Positions 1-7,847 of a DNA stretch of 64,000 bases are shown here, piece after piece. Both the position numbers and the translations under genes were made by a program. The notes under the pieces were generated by a model. It made no database searches and was not told where the DNA came from. It saw only the letters and a program-made list of their open reading frames with translations. Every line of letters begins with the position of its first letter. The first letter of the stretch is position 1. Source of the stretch: Sphingosinicella sp. (GTDB taxonomy: Bacteria > Pseudomonadota > Alphaproteobacteria > Sphingomonadales > Sphingomonadaceae). Where the stretch lies: the NCBI RefSeq assembly GCF_013911755.1, contig NZ_JACESP010000004.1:83501-147500 (forward strand), given 5' to 3'.

Positions 1-1948
1 TGTTCGCTGCCTGCCCGGTCGCTTGGACAACGATGTTGCCGCCCGACAGGGTGAAGGTGAAGCCCGCACCGTATTGTGCGGTGAGCGCGGTAACCTCACC
101 AGCCGTATGGCCGCCATCCGTGGTAGCACCGTTGAACGTGTACGGACCCGACCCCGTGTTTCCGGTCGAAGTGAACGTGAAGTTGTGCGTCGTCGGCGCC
201 GTGGCCGCGGTGCCCGCCTTACCGATCAGCACTGCAGCGGTGCCGTTCATCACCTGATCGTTGGCAACGGCAGCACTGGTTCCGAGATTGGTCCCCGACA
301 ACGTGATCGCGTTCCCAGTGCCGAGTGTCGCGTTGCCCGCTGCATTGGCTGCCAGGCTGTTGCCGTCCGAGGCCACGCTCGAGCTGGTCAGCCTGCCGCT
401 GATCGCGGTGCTGACATCGGTGCTCTTGGTCTGACTGGTGAAGGCATCGGTCAAACCGGCCCGCACGCTGGTACCCGAAGCGACCGATTGCTCGTTGGCC
501 ACGGCGAAGGCGGCATTGGCGGTTGCGACGCTGCCGCTGACGCCTGCCGCAGGCGCTTCCGTGCCAAGCGTGCTGATGGTGGTGGCCGAGGCGGTGATGG
601 CGTTGCCGCCCCGGTTGGCCGCCGCATCGGCGAGCACGCTGTTGTTCGACGCCGTGATCGCCGAGCTGCCCGTCACATCGCCGGTGATCGCGTTGGAAAC
701 GATCGGGCCGTCCGAGCCCGCGCCGCCGACCTGCGCCACGATCGTCTGCGTGCCGGTGGCGACGGTCACATCCTGCTGCGAGGCGATTGCCGCGACCGTG
801 CCGGAGGACGGCGACGCCAGGCTACCCGTTGCAATGCTGTTGGCATCGATCGTGGTCGCGTTCGAAACCTCGTTGCCGCGCGCCAGAGCGCGAGCCGAGT
901 TGCTGTCATTGGACAACGTCGAGCCGGTCACATTACCGGTGATTGAGGCGAGATAGCCAGCGGTGCCGGCCGCGTCGTCCACCAAAGCAGTGACAGTCTT
1001 GGCGCCGACGCTGGTAACCGCCAGTTCCTGCTTCGAAGAGGTAGCATAGCCACCAATTGTGGCGCTGCCGCTGCCCGCGCTCGCCTGGCCCGCGCTCTGG
1101 CCTGCCAGCGTCACGTTATTCCCGGAAACAGCCTGGCTGTTGGAACCCGAGTTGGCGACAGCTGTGGCAGCCTGGCTGTTGTTGGTCAGATCGACCGTGC
1201 TACCCGTGAGCGCCGTGGTAGACGGCCCCGAGCCGGTCGAAAATTTGTCGAGCGAGGAAACCGAGGCGGTCAGCGAACCGTTGAGGCTCGACTGCGCCAC
1301 GCCAATGCCTGACGAACCGCTCGTGCTGTTCACGCTGGTGTCGACCGCGGTCACACCAGAGTTAAGTACACCCGTCGCGCTCTGGCTGTTGCCAGTGATC
1401 TTCGCGGTGCTGCCCGACATGCCATGATCGATGGCGATGCCCATGTCGGTGCCATCGGTGACCGAGGCCGTCGCGCTGCTGTTCTGTTGAGTCAGCGCGA
1501 TACCGATATCGGAGACGTCGACCACGGTCGCGCCGTTCGTACCCGCGTTGGATGAGGCCGTCTCGCTCGCATAGCCCGAGCCGGTGACATTGTTGAGGTC
1601 GCCGTTGACTGCCAGGGTTGCGGTATTGGCGTAACCAGTCGCGGTCGAGGCGTTGCCGGTCGTCGCCGACGATCCCACGGTCACTGTGCTGTTGGTCAGC
1701 GCATAGGCGGTCGCGTCATTGTTGCTAATCGTCGTGTTGACCGACCCCTGCGTATTGCCATTCAGAGCAAGGCTCGGAGAAGATGAGCTATAGTCGTTGA
1801 AGCCCTGCTGGACGCTGATCGATTGGGTCGAGGTCGTCGTATCCGACGGTCCTGCCGCCAAGGCCTGGGTCGCGCCCAATGTGGCGAGAAGCGCCGTACT
1901 TGCGCCGGTCATCAATGCCGAGCGCATCCTTCTGGAACGTGTATTCAT
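1..1948 (-). CDS. hfaD: HfaD-like holdfast anchor protein, C-terminus off the left edge
   Basis: Open minus-strand frame from ATG at 1948 to the window edge with no stop, at least 649 residues. It begins MNTRSRRMRSALMTGAS and has a signal peptide ending near TQALAA. The rest is low complexity, rich in Ser, Thr, Asn, Gly and Ala, with repeated short strands such as TGNVTGSTLSND and VANSGSNSQAV, as expected of a secreted beta-repeat surface protein. A ribosome site GAAGGAAG precedes the ATG. It is third in line after hfaA and hfaB, matching the Caulobacter hfaABD order, where HfaD helps tether the holdfast adhesin to the cell envelope. It is longer than the Caulobacter protein. Assignment rests mainly on operon context and composition; a generic beta-repeat adhesin is the alternative. 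Confidence 0.75.
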   Translation of the reverse strand, partial: MNTRSRRMRSALMTGASTALLATLGATQALAAGPSDTTTSTQSISVQQGFNDYSSSSPSLALNGNTQGSVNTTISNNDATAYALTNSTVTVGSSATTGNASTATGYANTATLAVNGDLNNVTGSGYASETASSNAGTNGATVVDVSDIGIALTQQNSSATASVTDGTDMGIAIDHGMSGSTAKITGNSQSATGVLNSGVTAVDTSVNSTSGSSGIGVAQSSLNGSLTASVSSLDKFSTGSGPSTTALTGSTVDLTNNSQAATAVANSGSNSQAVSGNNVTLAGQSAGQASAGSGSATIGGYATSSKQELAVTSVGAKTVTALVDDAAGTAGYLASITGNVTGSTLSNDSNSARALARGNEVSNATTIDANSIATGSLASPSSGTVAAIASQQDVTVATGTQTIVAQVGGAGSDGPIVSNAITGDVTGSSAITASNNSVLADAAANRGGNAITASATTISTLGTEAPAAGVSGSVATANAAFAVANEQSVASGTSVRAGLTDAFTSQTKSTDVSTAISGRLTSSSVASDGNSLAANAAGNATLGTGNAITLSGTNLGTSAAVANDQVMNGTAAVLIGKAGTAATAPTTHNFTFTSTGNTGSGPYTFNGATTDGGHTAGEVTALTAQYGAGFTFTLSGGNIVVQATGQAAN

Positions 1949-2026
1949 GGAATACTTCCTTCGAATTGTTAAAGAACATGGTTAATTTTGTTAAGCGTGC
2001 AGACCCCTGTCTCGCCTTTGCCCCCC

Positions 2027-3418
2027 CTATTTCCTGATCTGAATCCGCGCGATTTCCTGCATTCCAGGGGTTCCGCGATGGATGGATGTGTCGGCCTTGT
2101 CGGGCCGCCAGGTGACAGTGACGCCAGCAGGGGTGATGCCGCGATTGGCGAGCGCAGAGACCACCGCCGTGAGGCGCTGGTCGATCAGACTATCGCGCTT
2201 GGCGGGATCCCAGTTCTCGGTGTCGCGTGCCGTGATGGTTACATCGACAGCGCCTTTGGCAGCTTGCTGTACGATCTGGTCCAGCACCGCCTGAGCGTTG
2301 CCAGCCAGGGTGATGTCGCCGAATTCAAAGCTGATCTGGAGCGAGTATCCGCCGGATAATCCGCCCGAGGCGCTCAGGTCGTTGAGCGTCGCGCCGGACG
2401 TCTGTGCTGGTTGGGCGACCACGGGTTGAGCGGGAAGGACCGGCGTAGCGACCGGGGTAGACGCATTCTGTCCACTGGGGCGGACCAGCGAGCGTCCTCG
2501 CAGTTCTTCTGCTGAAAGGTCCGGGATTGTCGCCTGCCGCTGCGCCATGCAGATGGCCGGATCGACCTTCGCCACGGCAGCGATAAGTTTCATCGTCGCT
2601 TCTTCGAGCGCGGCGCGGACGCCGAGTTGCAGCGGTTCCTGCCCCTTGGCGCCAACATTGATGTCGAAAAGTGCGGTGCCGAAGAAGCGGAAGACGTTCG
2701 CCCCGATCTCATAGCCAGTGAACTGCTTGGTCAGGCTGACGGTCTTGATAACCTCGAGCGAGCGGGAATTGACGATGCGCAGATCGACTGCGACGCTCTC
2801 GGTGAAGACGCGCGCCTTGGGACCGATATTGTTGATCGCTATCTCGCCGCCGCCAGAACGAATGTCGTAGTTCAGCTCGGTGATACCGCCGACGATGTAG
2901 TAGTCGGACTTCGTGATGCTGCCGCCGAAATAGGGGAGCCACGGCACCCGGTTGCCGTTGACCTCATGGACATCGCCGTCGCCAAGCTGGCGCCGGTCGG
3001 TGTAGCCGAGTTCCCTTTCGGCGATGGTGGGATCAAACCGCTCGGCGATGGCCAGCGGCCCGCCGATCTTGCCGAGCGCGGAATAGACCATCAGGGCGCC
3101 GCCCTGGGTGATCGCATTGCCCTCGTTGATCGAATATTTGCCGGTATAGTCCTTGACGTCACCGACCGCGATCACACGACGCGGCCCGTTCTGCGCGGTT
3201 AGTTGGTCACCGAAACAGGCAAGCGCCGCCTCCATCGGCGAGCGATTGTCGCGAACCGGCGTCCCGATCGGCGTCGGCACTTCACCCGGCGCCAGGCGCT
3301 GGGCGTCGAGGCCCGGATGCAGCACCGCACAACCCGAAGTCATCGCCGCCAGCGCCAGAAGCGCAGCCGACCTACCAAGATATTTGAGGCGTTGAGAATG
3401 ACGCAACATGCTGATCAT
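2027..3418 (-). CDS. hfaB: HfaB, CsgG-family outer-membrane lipoprotein secretion channel
   Basis: 463 residues. The N-terminus has a lipoprotein signal with lipobox TSGC (Cys30), followed by a CsgG-like region at about residues 60-300 containing GDVKDYTGKYS, GGSITKSDYYIVGGITELNYDI and the conserved tail VDLRIVNSRSLEVIKTVSL. CsgG proteins form the outer-membrane pore that exports curli subunits; HfaB plays that role for HfaA and HfaD in holdfast anchoring. The C-terminal ~150 residues (Pro/Gln-rich linker, then a region with AQAVLDQIVQQAAKGAVDVTITARD) resemble an OmpA/BON-like periplasmic module, an addition to plain CsgG. It starts 9 nt after the hfaA stop and ends 78 nt before hfaD, so the three are one operon. 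Confidence 0.85.
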   Translation of the reverse strand: MISMLRHSQRLKYLGRSAALLALAAMTSGCAVLHPGLDAQRLAPGEVPTPIGTPVRDNRSPMEAALACFGDQLTAQNGPRRVIAVGDVKDYTGKYSINEGNAITQGGALMVYSALGKIGGPLAIAERFDPTIAERELGYTDRRQLGDGDVHEVNGNRVPWLPYFGGSITKSDYYIVGGITELNYDIRSGGGEIAINNIGPKARVFTESVAVDLRIVNSRSLEVIKTVSLTKQFTGYEIGANVFRFFGTALFDINVGAKGQEPLQLGVRAALEEATMKLIAAVAKVDPAICMAQRQATIPDLSAEELRGRSLVRPSGQNASTPVATPVLPAQPVVAQPAQTSGATLNDLSASGGLSGGYSLQISFEFGDITLAGNAQAVLDQIVQQAAKGAVDVTITARDTENWDPAKRDSLIDQRLTAVVSALANRGITPAGVTVTWRPDKADTSIHRGTPGMQEIARIQIRK

Positions 3419-3427
3419 CTCCCGCCG

Positions 3428-3958
3428 TCAATTCAGCGCGCTGTATTGGCAGGCGGTAGAGCCAGTGACCGAAGCGGTCTGGTTGCCCGAGTTGGTCTGC
3501 TCGGTGTTCAGCGTCTGGAAATTGTCACCCCGCACGCTGGTCGAAATGTCGCCTGAAGTGCTCGAGCCGACCGTGCCGCTGTTCGACTGATTGGCGGTAT
3601 TGCTGCCAGCGCCCGAAGCACTTGCCAGCGTCGTCGTATTGTCATTACCGGTGGAACTGGACGAATGCCCGGTCGTGCTCGGCGAATTGGCGATCGCACT
3701 GCTCGACGCCTGGTTGCCGGTCGCGGTAGACGTTACCGAGCAATTATACTGACGATCGATGTAGGTGTTATAGACGGGCGCGGCATAATAGCCGTTCTGC
3801 TTCTTCTGGCGCAGATCCTCCAGATAGGCCTTGTTGACCTTGTCAGCAGTGGTTTGGAACTGCCAGCCGGGATTCTCACCGACATTGTTGGCGAAGACGG
3901 CCGTGGGTGCCAGCAAGGCGAGGACGAGCACACCCGAAATGAGGGGTGACGTTTTCAT
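3428..3958 (-). CDS. hfaA: HfaA, curlin-like holdfast anchor subunit
   Basis: 176 residues with a clear signal peptide (MKTSPLISGVLVLALLAPTAVFA). The mature protein starts NNVGENPGWQFQTTADKV and ends in an Asn/Gln/Ser/Thr-rich stretch with curlin-like repeats (TANQSNSGTV, LNTEQTNSGNQTASV). Caulobacter HfaA is a small amyloid-like protein exported through HfaB. The shared N-terminal segment with YLEDLRQKKQNGYY and the position directly before hfaB support the call. The ATG at 3958 follows a GGAG site. First gene of the minus-strand operon, so the promoter should lie in 3959-4366. Confidence 0.82.
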   Translation of the reverse strand: MKTSPLISGVLVLALLAPTAVFANNVGENPGWQFQTTADKVNKAYLEDLRQKKQNGYYAAPVYNTYIDRQYNCSVTSTATGNQASSSAIANSPSTTGHSSSSTGNDNTTTLASASGAGSNTANQSNSGTVGSSTSGDISTSVRGDNFQTLNTEQTNSGNQTASVTGSTACQYSALN

Positions 3959-4366
3959 AAGGGGACACTCCGGAGAGACGAGAGGAAAGGACCGGAACGC
4001 CCGGCCCTGCGGGGCCGAACGTCAGATCGGTACGCCGCGAGACGGCGGGTCCGATGAAAGCTGGCGGGACGATCCTTGCTCCGGAACAGGATGCGGGCGC
4101 GCTTCTGGTGGCTCGCCTCACACCCCGCCCAGGCGTCCTCTCCCGTGGACACTTTGATACGCGAAGGATGTGCATTGCCGGTTGAGTGACGAGGCATGGC
4201 GCCGTCCGTGCCGTGGCGCGGTGCGACCCGACGCCATGCCTCGCCTTCCCGTGGTGCGACCCGAGGGAACCGGCTTGAAAGGGTAATGGCCGGGCAACGG
4301 ATCTCACGAGAATCCGATGGGCTACCTTCCGCAGCCGGCTGAAAAGAATGGAAGGGACGAGAGCGA
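3959..4366. promoter_or_regulatory. 408-bp gene-free region upstream of hfaA with a long inverted repeat
   Basis: No convincing ORF. It contains a perfect 11-bp inverted repeat, GAGGCATGGCG at 4191-4201 and CGCCATGCCTC at 4232-4242, and a 12-bp direct repeat GGTGCGACCCGA at 4220-4231 and 4253-4264. A smaller hairpin (CGGCCC/GGGCCG) lies at 4002-4017. The region must hold the hfa promoter; the repeats are candidate operator or leader structures. Confidence 0.5.
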
Positions 4367-4603
4367 TCACTGGAAAATCTTCCAGCCCACCCAGAGCACC
4401 GCGCCCCAGAAGAGAATTGCAGTCGGGATGCCGACAACTACCAGTAGCGGCGACAGCGGACTGGGCCTGCCATCGCCGTCCTGGCGTCCCCGAAAGAAAT
4501 GGTAGGGATCGGGTGGCCCCCAGGGAGAGCCTTCATGCGCACTCAGCCGAGCCTGTTCATGCTCCGGTCCGACAGGAGCATGACCGTGCCGTTCGACGTT
4601 CAT
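4367..4603 (-). CDS. Small single-span membrane protein, unknown function
   Basis: 78 residues from the ATG at 4603. The first ~50 residues are polar (HGHAPVGPEHEQARLSAHEG, then PYHFFRGRQDGDG), followed by one C-terminal transmembrane helix (LLVVVGIPTAILFWGAVLWVGW). The ATG overlaps the stop of the preceding small gene (ATGA at 4600-4603), so the two are translationally coupled. They follow the EAL phosphodiesterase in the same direction, suggesting one operon. I do not recognise the family; an inner-membrane partner in c-di-GMP signalling is only an inference. Confidence 0.6.
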   Translation of the reverse strand: MNVERHGHAPVGPEHEQARLSAHEGSPWGPPDPYHFFRGRQDGDGRPSPLSPLLVVVGIPTAILFWGAVLWVGWKIFQ

Positions 4604-4785
4604 GCGAACGCCCTCCACAGTTCGACAAGGCCCCACCAGAGCAGGCCACTCAATGGCACCGCCACGAGTATCCCGCGGAATGTGCTCCTGCCATCCGGCC
4701 AGTCCTCCGGCGGCGCATCGGGATCAGAGGCTGCGACCAGCCACGCCCAGCGCCCGTCGTGGCAACGGCGATCATCACCGGTCAT
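4600..4785 (-). CDS. Small membrane protein coupled to the EAL gene, unknown function
   Basis: 61 residues from the ATG at 4785 (MTGDDRRCHDGRWAWLVAAS), overlapping the last 11 nt of the EAL gene. An upstream ATG in frame at 4797 is also possible. A hydrophobic C-terminal helix (GILVAVPLSGLLWWGLVEL) suggests membrane insertion. The stop overlaps the start of the next small gene. The tight overlaps argue that it is real despite its size. No family recognised. Confidence 0.6.
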   Translation of the reverse strand: MTGDDRRCHDGRWAWLVAASDPDAPPEDWPDGRSTFRGILVAVPLSGLLWWGLVELWRAFA

Positions 4786-6145
4786 AAGCGGCTCCATGAG
4801 AGATGACGGGGTTTTCCGGCCAACTGCCGTCCGAGGTCGCGTCGGAACGCTCGCCGTTCGGCGCATGACGCCAGGTCCGCAGAAGCGATGGGCGTCCCCA
4901 ATGATAACCCTGCTGCCACCGCCCCCCGGCGGCGAGAACGATATCAGCCTGCTCCTGCGTCTCGACACCTTCGACGACGACAGTGGCGCCCAAAGCCTGC
5001 CCGATACCGATCAGATGCGGCAGCATCGCGCCCTCGGCGGCGGAGACCGACGCTCGCCGCACGAAGAAGCGGTCGATTTTTACGAAGTCGGGCGAGAACG
5101 CCAGCAACTGACGGATCGAGGCATAGCCCGTCCCGAAATCGTCGAGCGCAATCCGGCATCCCAGTCGGCGCATGCTGGTGACGAAGCGAACCGCCCCAGA
5201 AACGCTGGGCATTGCCGCAGTCTCGGTAATCTCGAGAACCAGCCGACGCGCCACATCGGGCATCGCGACAAGGCGTGATTTTGTCTCATCCCACCAGGCA
5301 TCGTGGCGGACGGATTGAGCCGAGATATTGACGGCGAGAATGACATCCGGAGCTTGCTCCAGTTCATCGATGACCCGCGACACGACATAATGATCAACGA
5401 CCCGTGCGAAACCGAGCCGTTCGAGAGCCAGAAAGACGTCGCCTGGTGGGTGAGCCTTTCCGTCATCGTCGAGCAGGCGAACCAGCGCCTCGCGATAGAG
5501 GACAAGCTCCGGCCCGGCTGCGTCACATACAGGCTGCCAGGCAAGCATGAGTTCCTGCCGTCCCGTATCGTCGGCAGAGCCCGAGATGATGCCGGACAGC
5601 AGCCCGGAGACCAGACCTACATCGCTACGATAGCGATCTGACCAGTCGCTCCGATCGTCAGGCCAAGCCCCACTAAAGCCAATGTTGCAGGCACCAGATT
5701 GCCCGGCCTTGAGTCCATGCGCCTGCATGAGCGCGCCGGGAATCTCCCATCGCCCGCTGACCCAGACATGAATGAAGTGCCCGGAGACTTCGATGGAGAG
5801 CAGAGGTGCAAGCCAGCAAAACTTGTCCAGCCATACCCGGCAGGCATCGGGAAGTGACCCGGCCCCCAGCGCTTCGACATTCCAGATCAGGACATCGATC
5901 TCGCCATTTGCCTCGGGGACGACGATGCCATCGGCGCGAAACAGGTCGACCAGCATCCGCTGGACGCCTGAAAGAGCAGCGCGCGCCCCTTCTTCGCCAT
6001 AGGCGCGACGGATATGGGTGTAATTTTCGATGCGGATCGAGAAATGAACGGCGTCGCTATCGGATAACCGCTTGGGACGGCGCAACATATGCACGTTGCC
6101 GGCAGTCCCGCCGTTCCCCTCCAGATTGTGCGCCACATGGACCAT
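4775..6145 (-). CDS. EAL-domain c-di-GMP phosphodiesterase with degenerate N-terminal GGDEF-like region
   Basis: 456 residues. The N-terminal ~170 residues (HFSIRIENYTHIRRAYGEEG) look like a GGDEF-type fold lacking the GGDEF signature. The EAL domain starts near residue 215 and keeps the catalytic landmarks: REALVRL, NISAQSV, EITET, DDFGTGYAS, VKIDR, VVVEGVET and QGYHWGRP. It should therefore hydrolyse c-di-GMP to pGpG. It has no membrane segment, so it is probably cytosolic. Start chosen at 6145 because GGGGGG lies 5 nt upstream; ATG at 6088 is an alternative. Its closeness to hfaABD is notable because c-di-GMP governs holdfast production and surface attachment. Confidence 0.88.
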   Translation of the reverse strand: MVHVAHNLEGNGGTAGNVHMLRRPKRLSDSDAVHFSIRIENYTHIRRAYGEEGARAALSGVQRMLVDLFRADGIVVPEANGEIDVLIWNVEALGAGSLPDACRVWLDKFCWLAPLLSIEVSGHFIHVWVSGRWEIPGALMQAHGLKAGQSGACNIGFSGAWPDDRSDWSDRYRSDVGLVSGLLSGIISGSADDTGRQELMLAWQPVCDAAGPELVLYREALVRLLDDDGKAHPPGDVFLALERLGFARVVDHYVVSRVIDELEQAPDVILAVNISAQSVRHDAWWDETKSRLVAMPDVARRLVLEITETAAMPSVSGAVRFVTSMRRLGCRIALDDFGTGYASIRQLLAFSPDFVKIDRFFVRRASVSAAEGAMLPHLIGIGQALGATVVVEGVETQEQADIVLAAGGRWQQGYHWGRPSLLRTWRHAPNGERSDATSDGSWPENPVISHGAAYDR

Positions 6146-6194
6146 TCAGACCCCCCGAAACCCGTCGGGTCGAACCGGCGAGTCTGTGACGGTC

Positions 6195-7126
6195 TATCCA
6201 AAACTGTATCAGCCAAGCCGAATGGGAGTTTTGGTAAGGCTCCGGCAGTTAGAGCGCCCCGAGAAAAATCTAGCATGGGGAGCCGGGAACAGATGCCGTG
6301 GACAGTCTTCAATCGCTATGGTCAGAGAAAATATCTGACTTCATCAGAAGTCGATTCATTTGTAAAATCGGCAAAGGGCACTTCGATCGAGGTGCAGAGC
6401 TTTTGCTGGATGCTTGCATTCAGCGGATGCCGTATCTCTGAAGCCTTGTCCCTCACCCGCGACAGCATCGACTTTGAAGCCGAGCACGTCATCATTAGGT
6501 GCCTGAAAAAGCGGGGAAAACGTGTATTTCGGGCGATCCCGCTGCCACCGGAATATCTTAAGCTGCTTCGCCGCTGGCTGGGGCAGGTTAAGAACGGAAC
6601 TTCACCCTTGTGGCCTTGGTCGCGCATGACCGGATACCGGCGCATTTGCGAGGTGATGCAGTCCGCTGGCATCAGGGGAACCTACGCTACTCCGAAAGGG
6701 CTGCGTCATGCCTTCGGCATTCGTGCGATCCAGGCAAGCGTTCCCCTCACTCTCGTCCAGCGCTGGTTGGGCCATGCCGATATCAAGACCACAGCGATCT
6801 ACACAGGCGCAATGGGACCTGAAGAGCGCGAAATCGCGGCGCGCATGTGGAAAACTAAGTCTATGTGGGGGCGGTCATCGAGCGGACCCAGCTCCACCCC
6901 AAGGAGCCACGAGCCAGACCCTATTAACGCTCCGTTCGACTATCATGAATTCGGCGAATATACCCGCGATACTTCGGCTAAATCGGAAAACTTCCAAGTT
7001 TCGACCGAAACTACGAAGATCGCCCCTGTGCCGACATCTCTCGGAGAGCTGGTTAACAGCGCAAAAAAGATCGCCGAAACGCGAATGGCGCGAATGCTCT
7101 ATTGCCCTTTGATACAGTTTTGGATA
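6195..7126. repeat. 17-bp perfect inverted repeats enclosing the recombinase
   Basis: TATCCAAAACTGTATCA at 6195-6211 recurs in inverted orientation at 7110-7126. The left arm lies 63 bp before the recombinase ATG; the right arm lies inside the last third of its reading frame. The right arm also contains two direct GATACAG copies 5 bp apart. A 17-bp match at this spacing is unlikely by chance and suggests recombinase binding or crossover sites, or the ends of a small mobile unit. Confidence 0.6.
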
Positions 7127-7234
7127 CAGTGTAACTCTGATTATCCCTATTTTTCATCATCTTACTCCTCCATTGGTGACGTTCCTCCCGCTGACGCGCC
7201 CTGGTTGATCCCCAGACTGGAGCCAACCGGTTGA
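6275..7234 (+). CDS. Tyrosine recombinase / integrase
   Basis: 319 residues from the ATG at 6275 (MGSREQMPW). Catalytic-domain landmarks are Arg in SGCRISEALSL, Lys in KKRGKRVFRAIPLP, KGLRHAFG (Arg present, the usual preceding His is Lys), LGHADIKTTAIY with His and the nucleophilic Tyr. The N-terminal core-binding domain is reduced to ~15 residues, so this is a catalytic-domain-only recombinase. After the active-site Tyr the protein continues ~115 residues with no recognisable motif, and this tail crosses the right inverted repeat at 7110-7126, so the natural C-terminus may have been altered. Divergent from the EAL gene. Confidence 0.85.
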   Translation: MGSREQMPWTVFNRYGQRKYLTSSEVDSFVKSAKGTSIEVQSFCWMLAFSGCRISEALSLTRDSIDFEAEHVIIRCLKKRGKRVFRAIPLPPEYLKLLRRWLGQVKNGTSPLWPWSRMTGYRRICEVMQSAGIRGTYATPKGLRHAFGIRAIQASVPLTLVQRWLGHADIKTTAIYTGAMGPEEREIAARMWKTKSMWGRSSSGPSSTPRSHEPDPINAPFDYHEFGEYTRDTSAKSENFQVSTETTKIAPVPTSLGELVNSAKKIAETRMARMLYCPLIQFWIQCNSDYPYFSSSYSSIGDVPPADAPWLIPRLEPTG

Positions 7235-7415
7235 ACCTTGGCACAATCAATCGGATTTTACGTCACACTTGCCGGTCGACGAACCTTTCGGTCGGTCACC
7301 GATGAGGCATGGAGGGACTGACGAAGGGGTGAACCACGCACCGAACCGGGACGGATCGGGCGAGAAACAGGATCACGTCATCTGAAATCGCGCTTCTACA
7401 GGATGTTGGGCCGTT

Positions 7416-7847
7416 TTATGAACCGGTAGGGTCGGCGTTCGTGCGATCCTCGGCAAGCTCTTCCCTGAACCGGGGACCGAGTTCCATGCGGCGGTTCAGC
7501 GTGTCGATGAAACGCGTCCAGCGCTCCCGGCCCTGGGCATGGGCGGCCTTGACCGCGCCATCAGGGAGGGGTGGCGTCGCACTGAGCCAGGAGCGGATGA
7601 ACAGGGCCAGCGTCTCGTTGGACAGTTCGACATGCCATTCGAGCCGCTCGACATCGCGCGTCAGGCGATCAAGACGCCGACTGAGCGAGGCTTCGAGCCG
7701 ATCGGCTGCGTCGGGGGAAAGGAACGAGACCAGCGCCGCTTCGATGATCGCGGTCTGCGAGGCCTTGCGCCTGCGTGCATGGTCGGCAAGCGCCCGGGCG
7801 AGATCGGCCGGCAGGCGCACGCTGCGCTTGACCTGACCGCCGCTCAC
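7416..7847 (-). CDS. Ribbon-helix-helix (CopG-type) protein of the traG operon
   Basis: 143 residues. Begins with an RHH motif (QVKRSVRLPADLARALADHARRRKASQTAIIEAAL) followed by a helical region, WHVELSNETLALFIRSWL. CopG-type genes usually sit directly after traG in conjugative elements of this group. The GTG start at 7847 overlaps the traG stop (GTGA), giving translational coupling. It probably regulates transfer genes. In related elements the next genes are trbB, trbC and so on; here the next gene is an unrelated recombinase on the other strand. Confidence 0.8.
   Translation of the reverse strand: MSGGQVKRSVRLPADLARALADHARRRKASQTAIIEAALVSFLSPDAADRLEASLSRRLDRLTRDVERLEWHVELSNETLALFIRSWLSATPPLPDGAVKAAHAQGRERWTRFIDTLNRRMELGPRFREELAEDRTNADPTGS

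Noticed and set aside
23-1427. Plus-strand open frames opposite hfaD
   Set aside because: They are antisense to the Ser/Thr/Asn-rich hfaD frame, have implausible Arg- or Ala/Pro/Val-rich composition and no ribosome sites.
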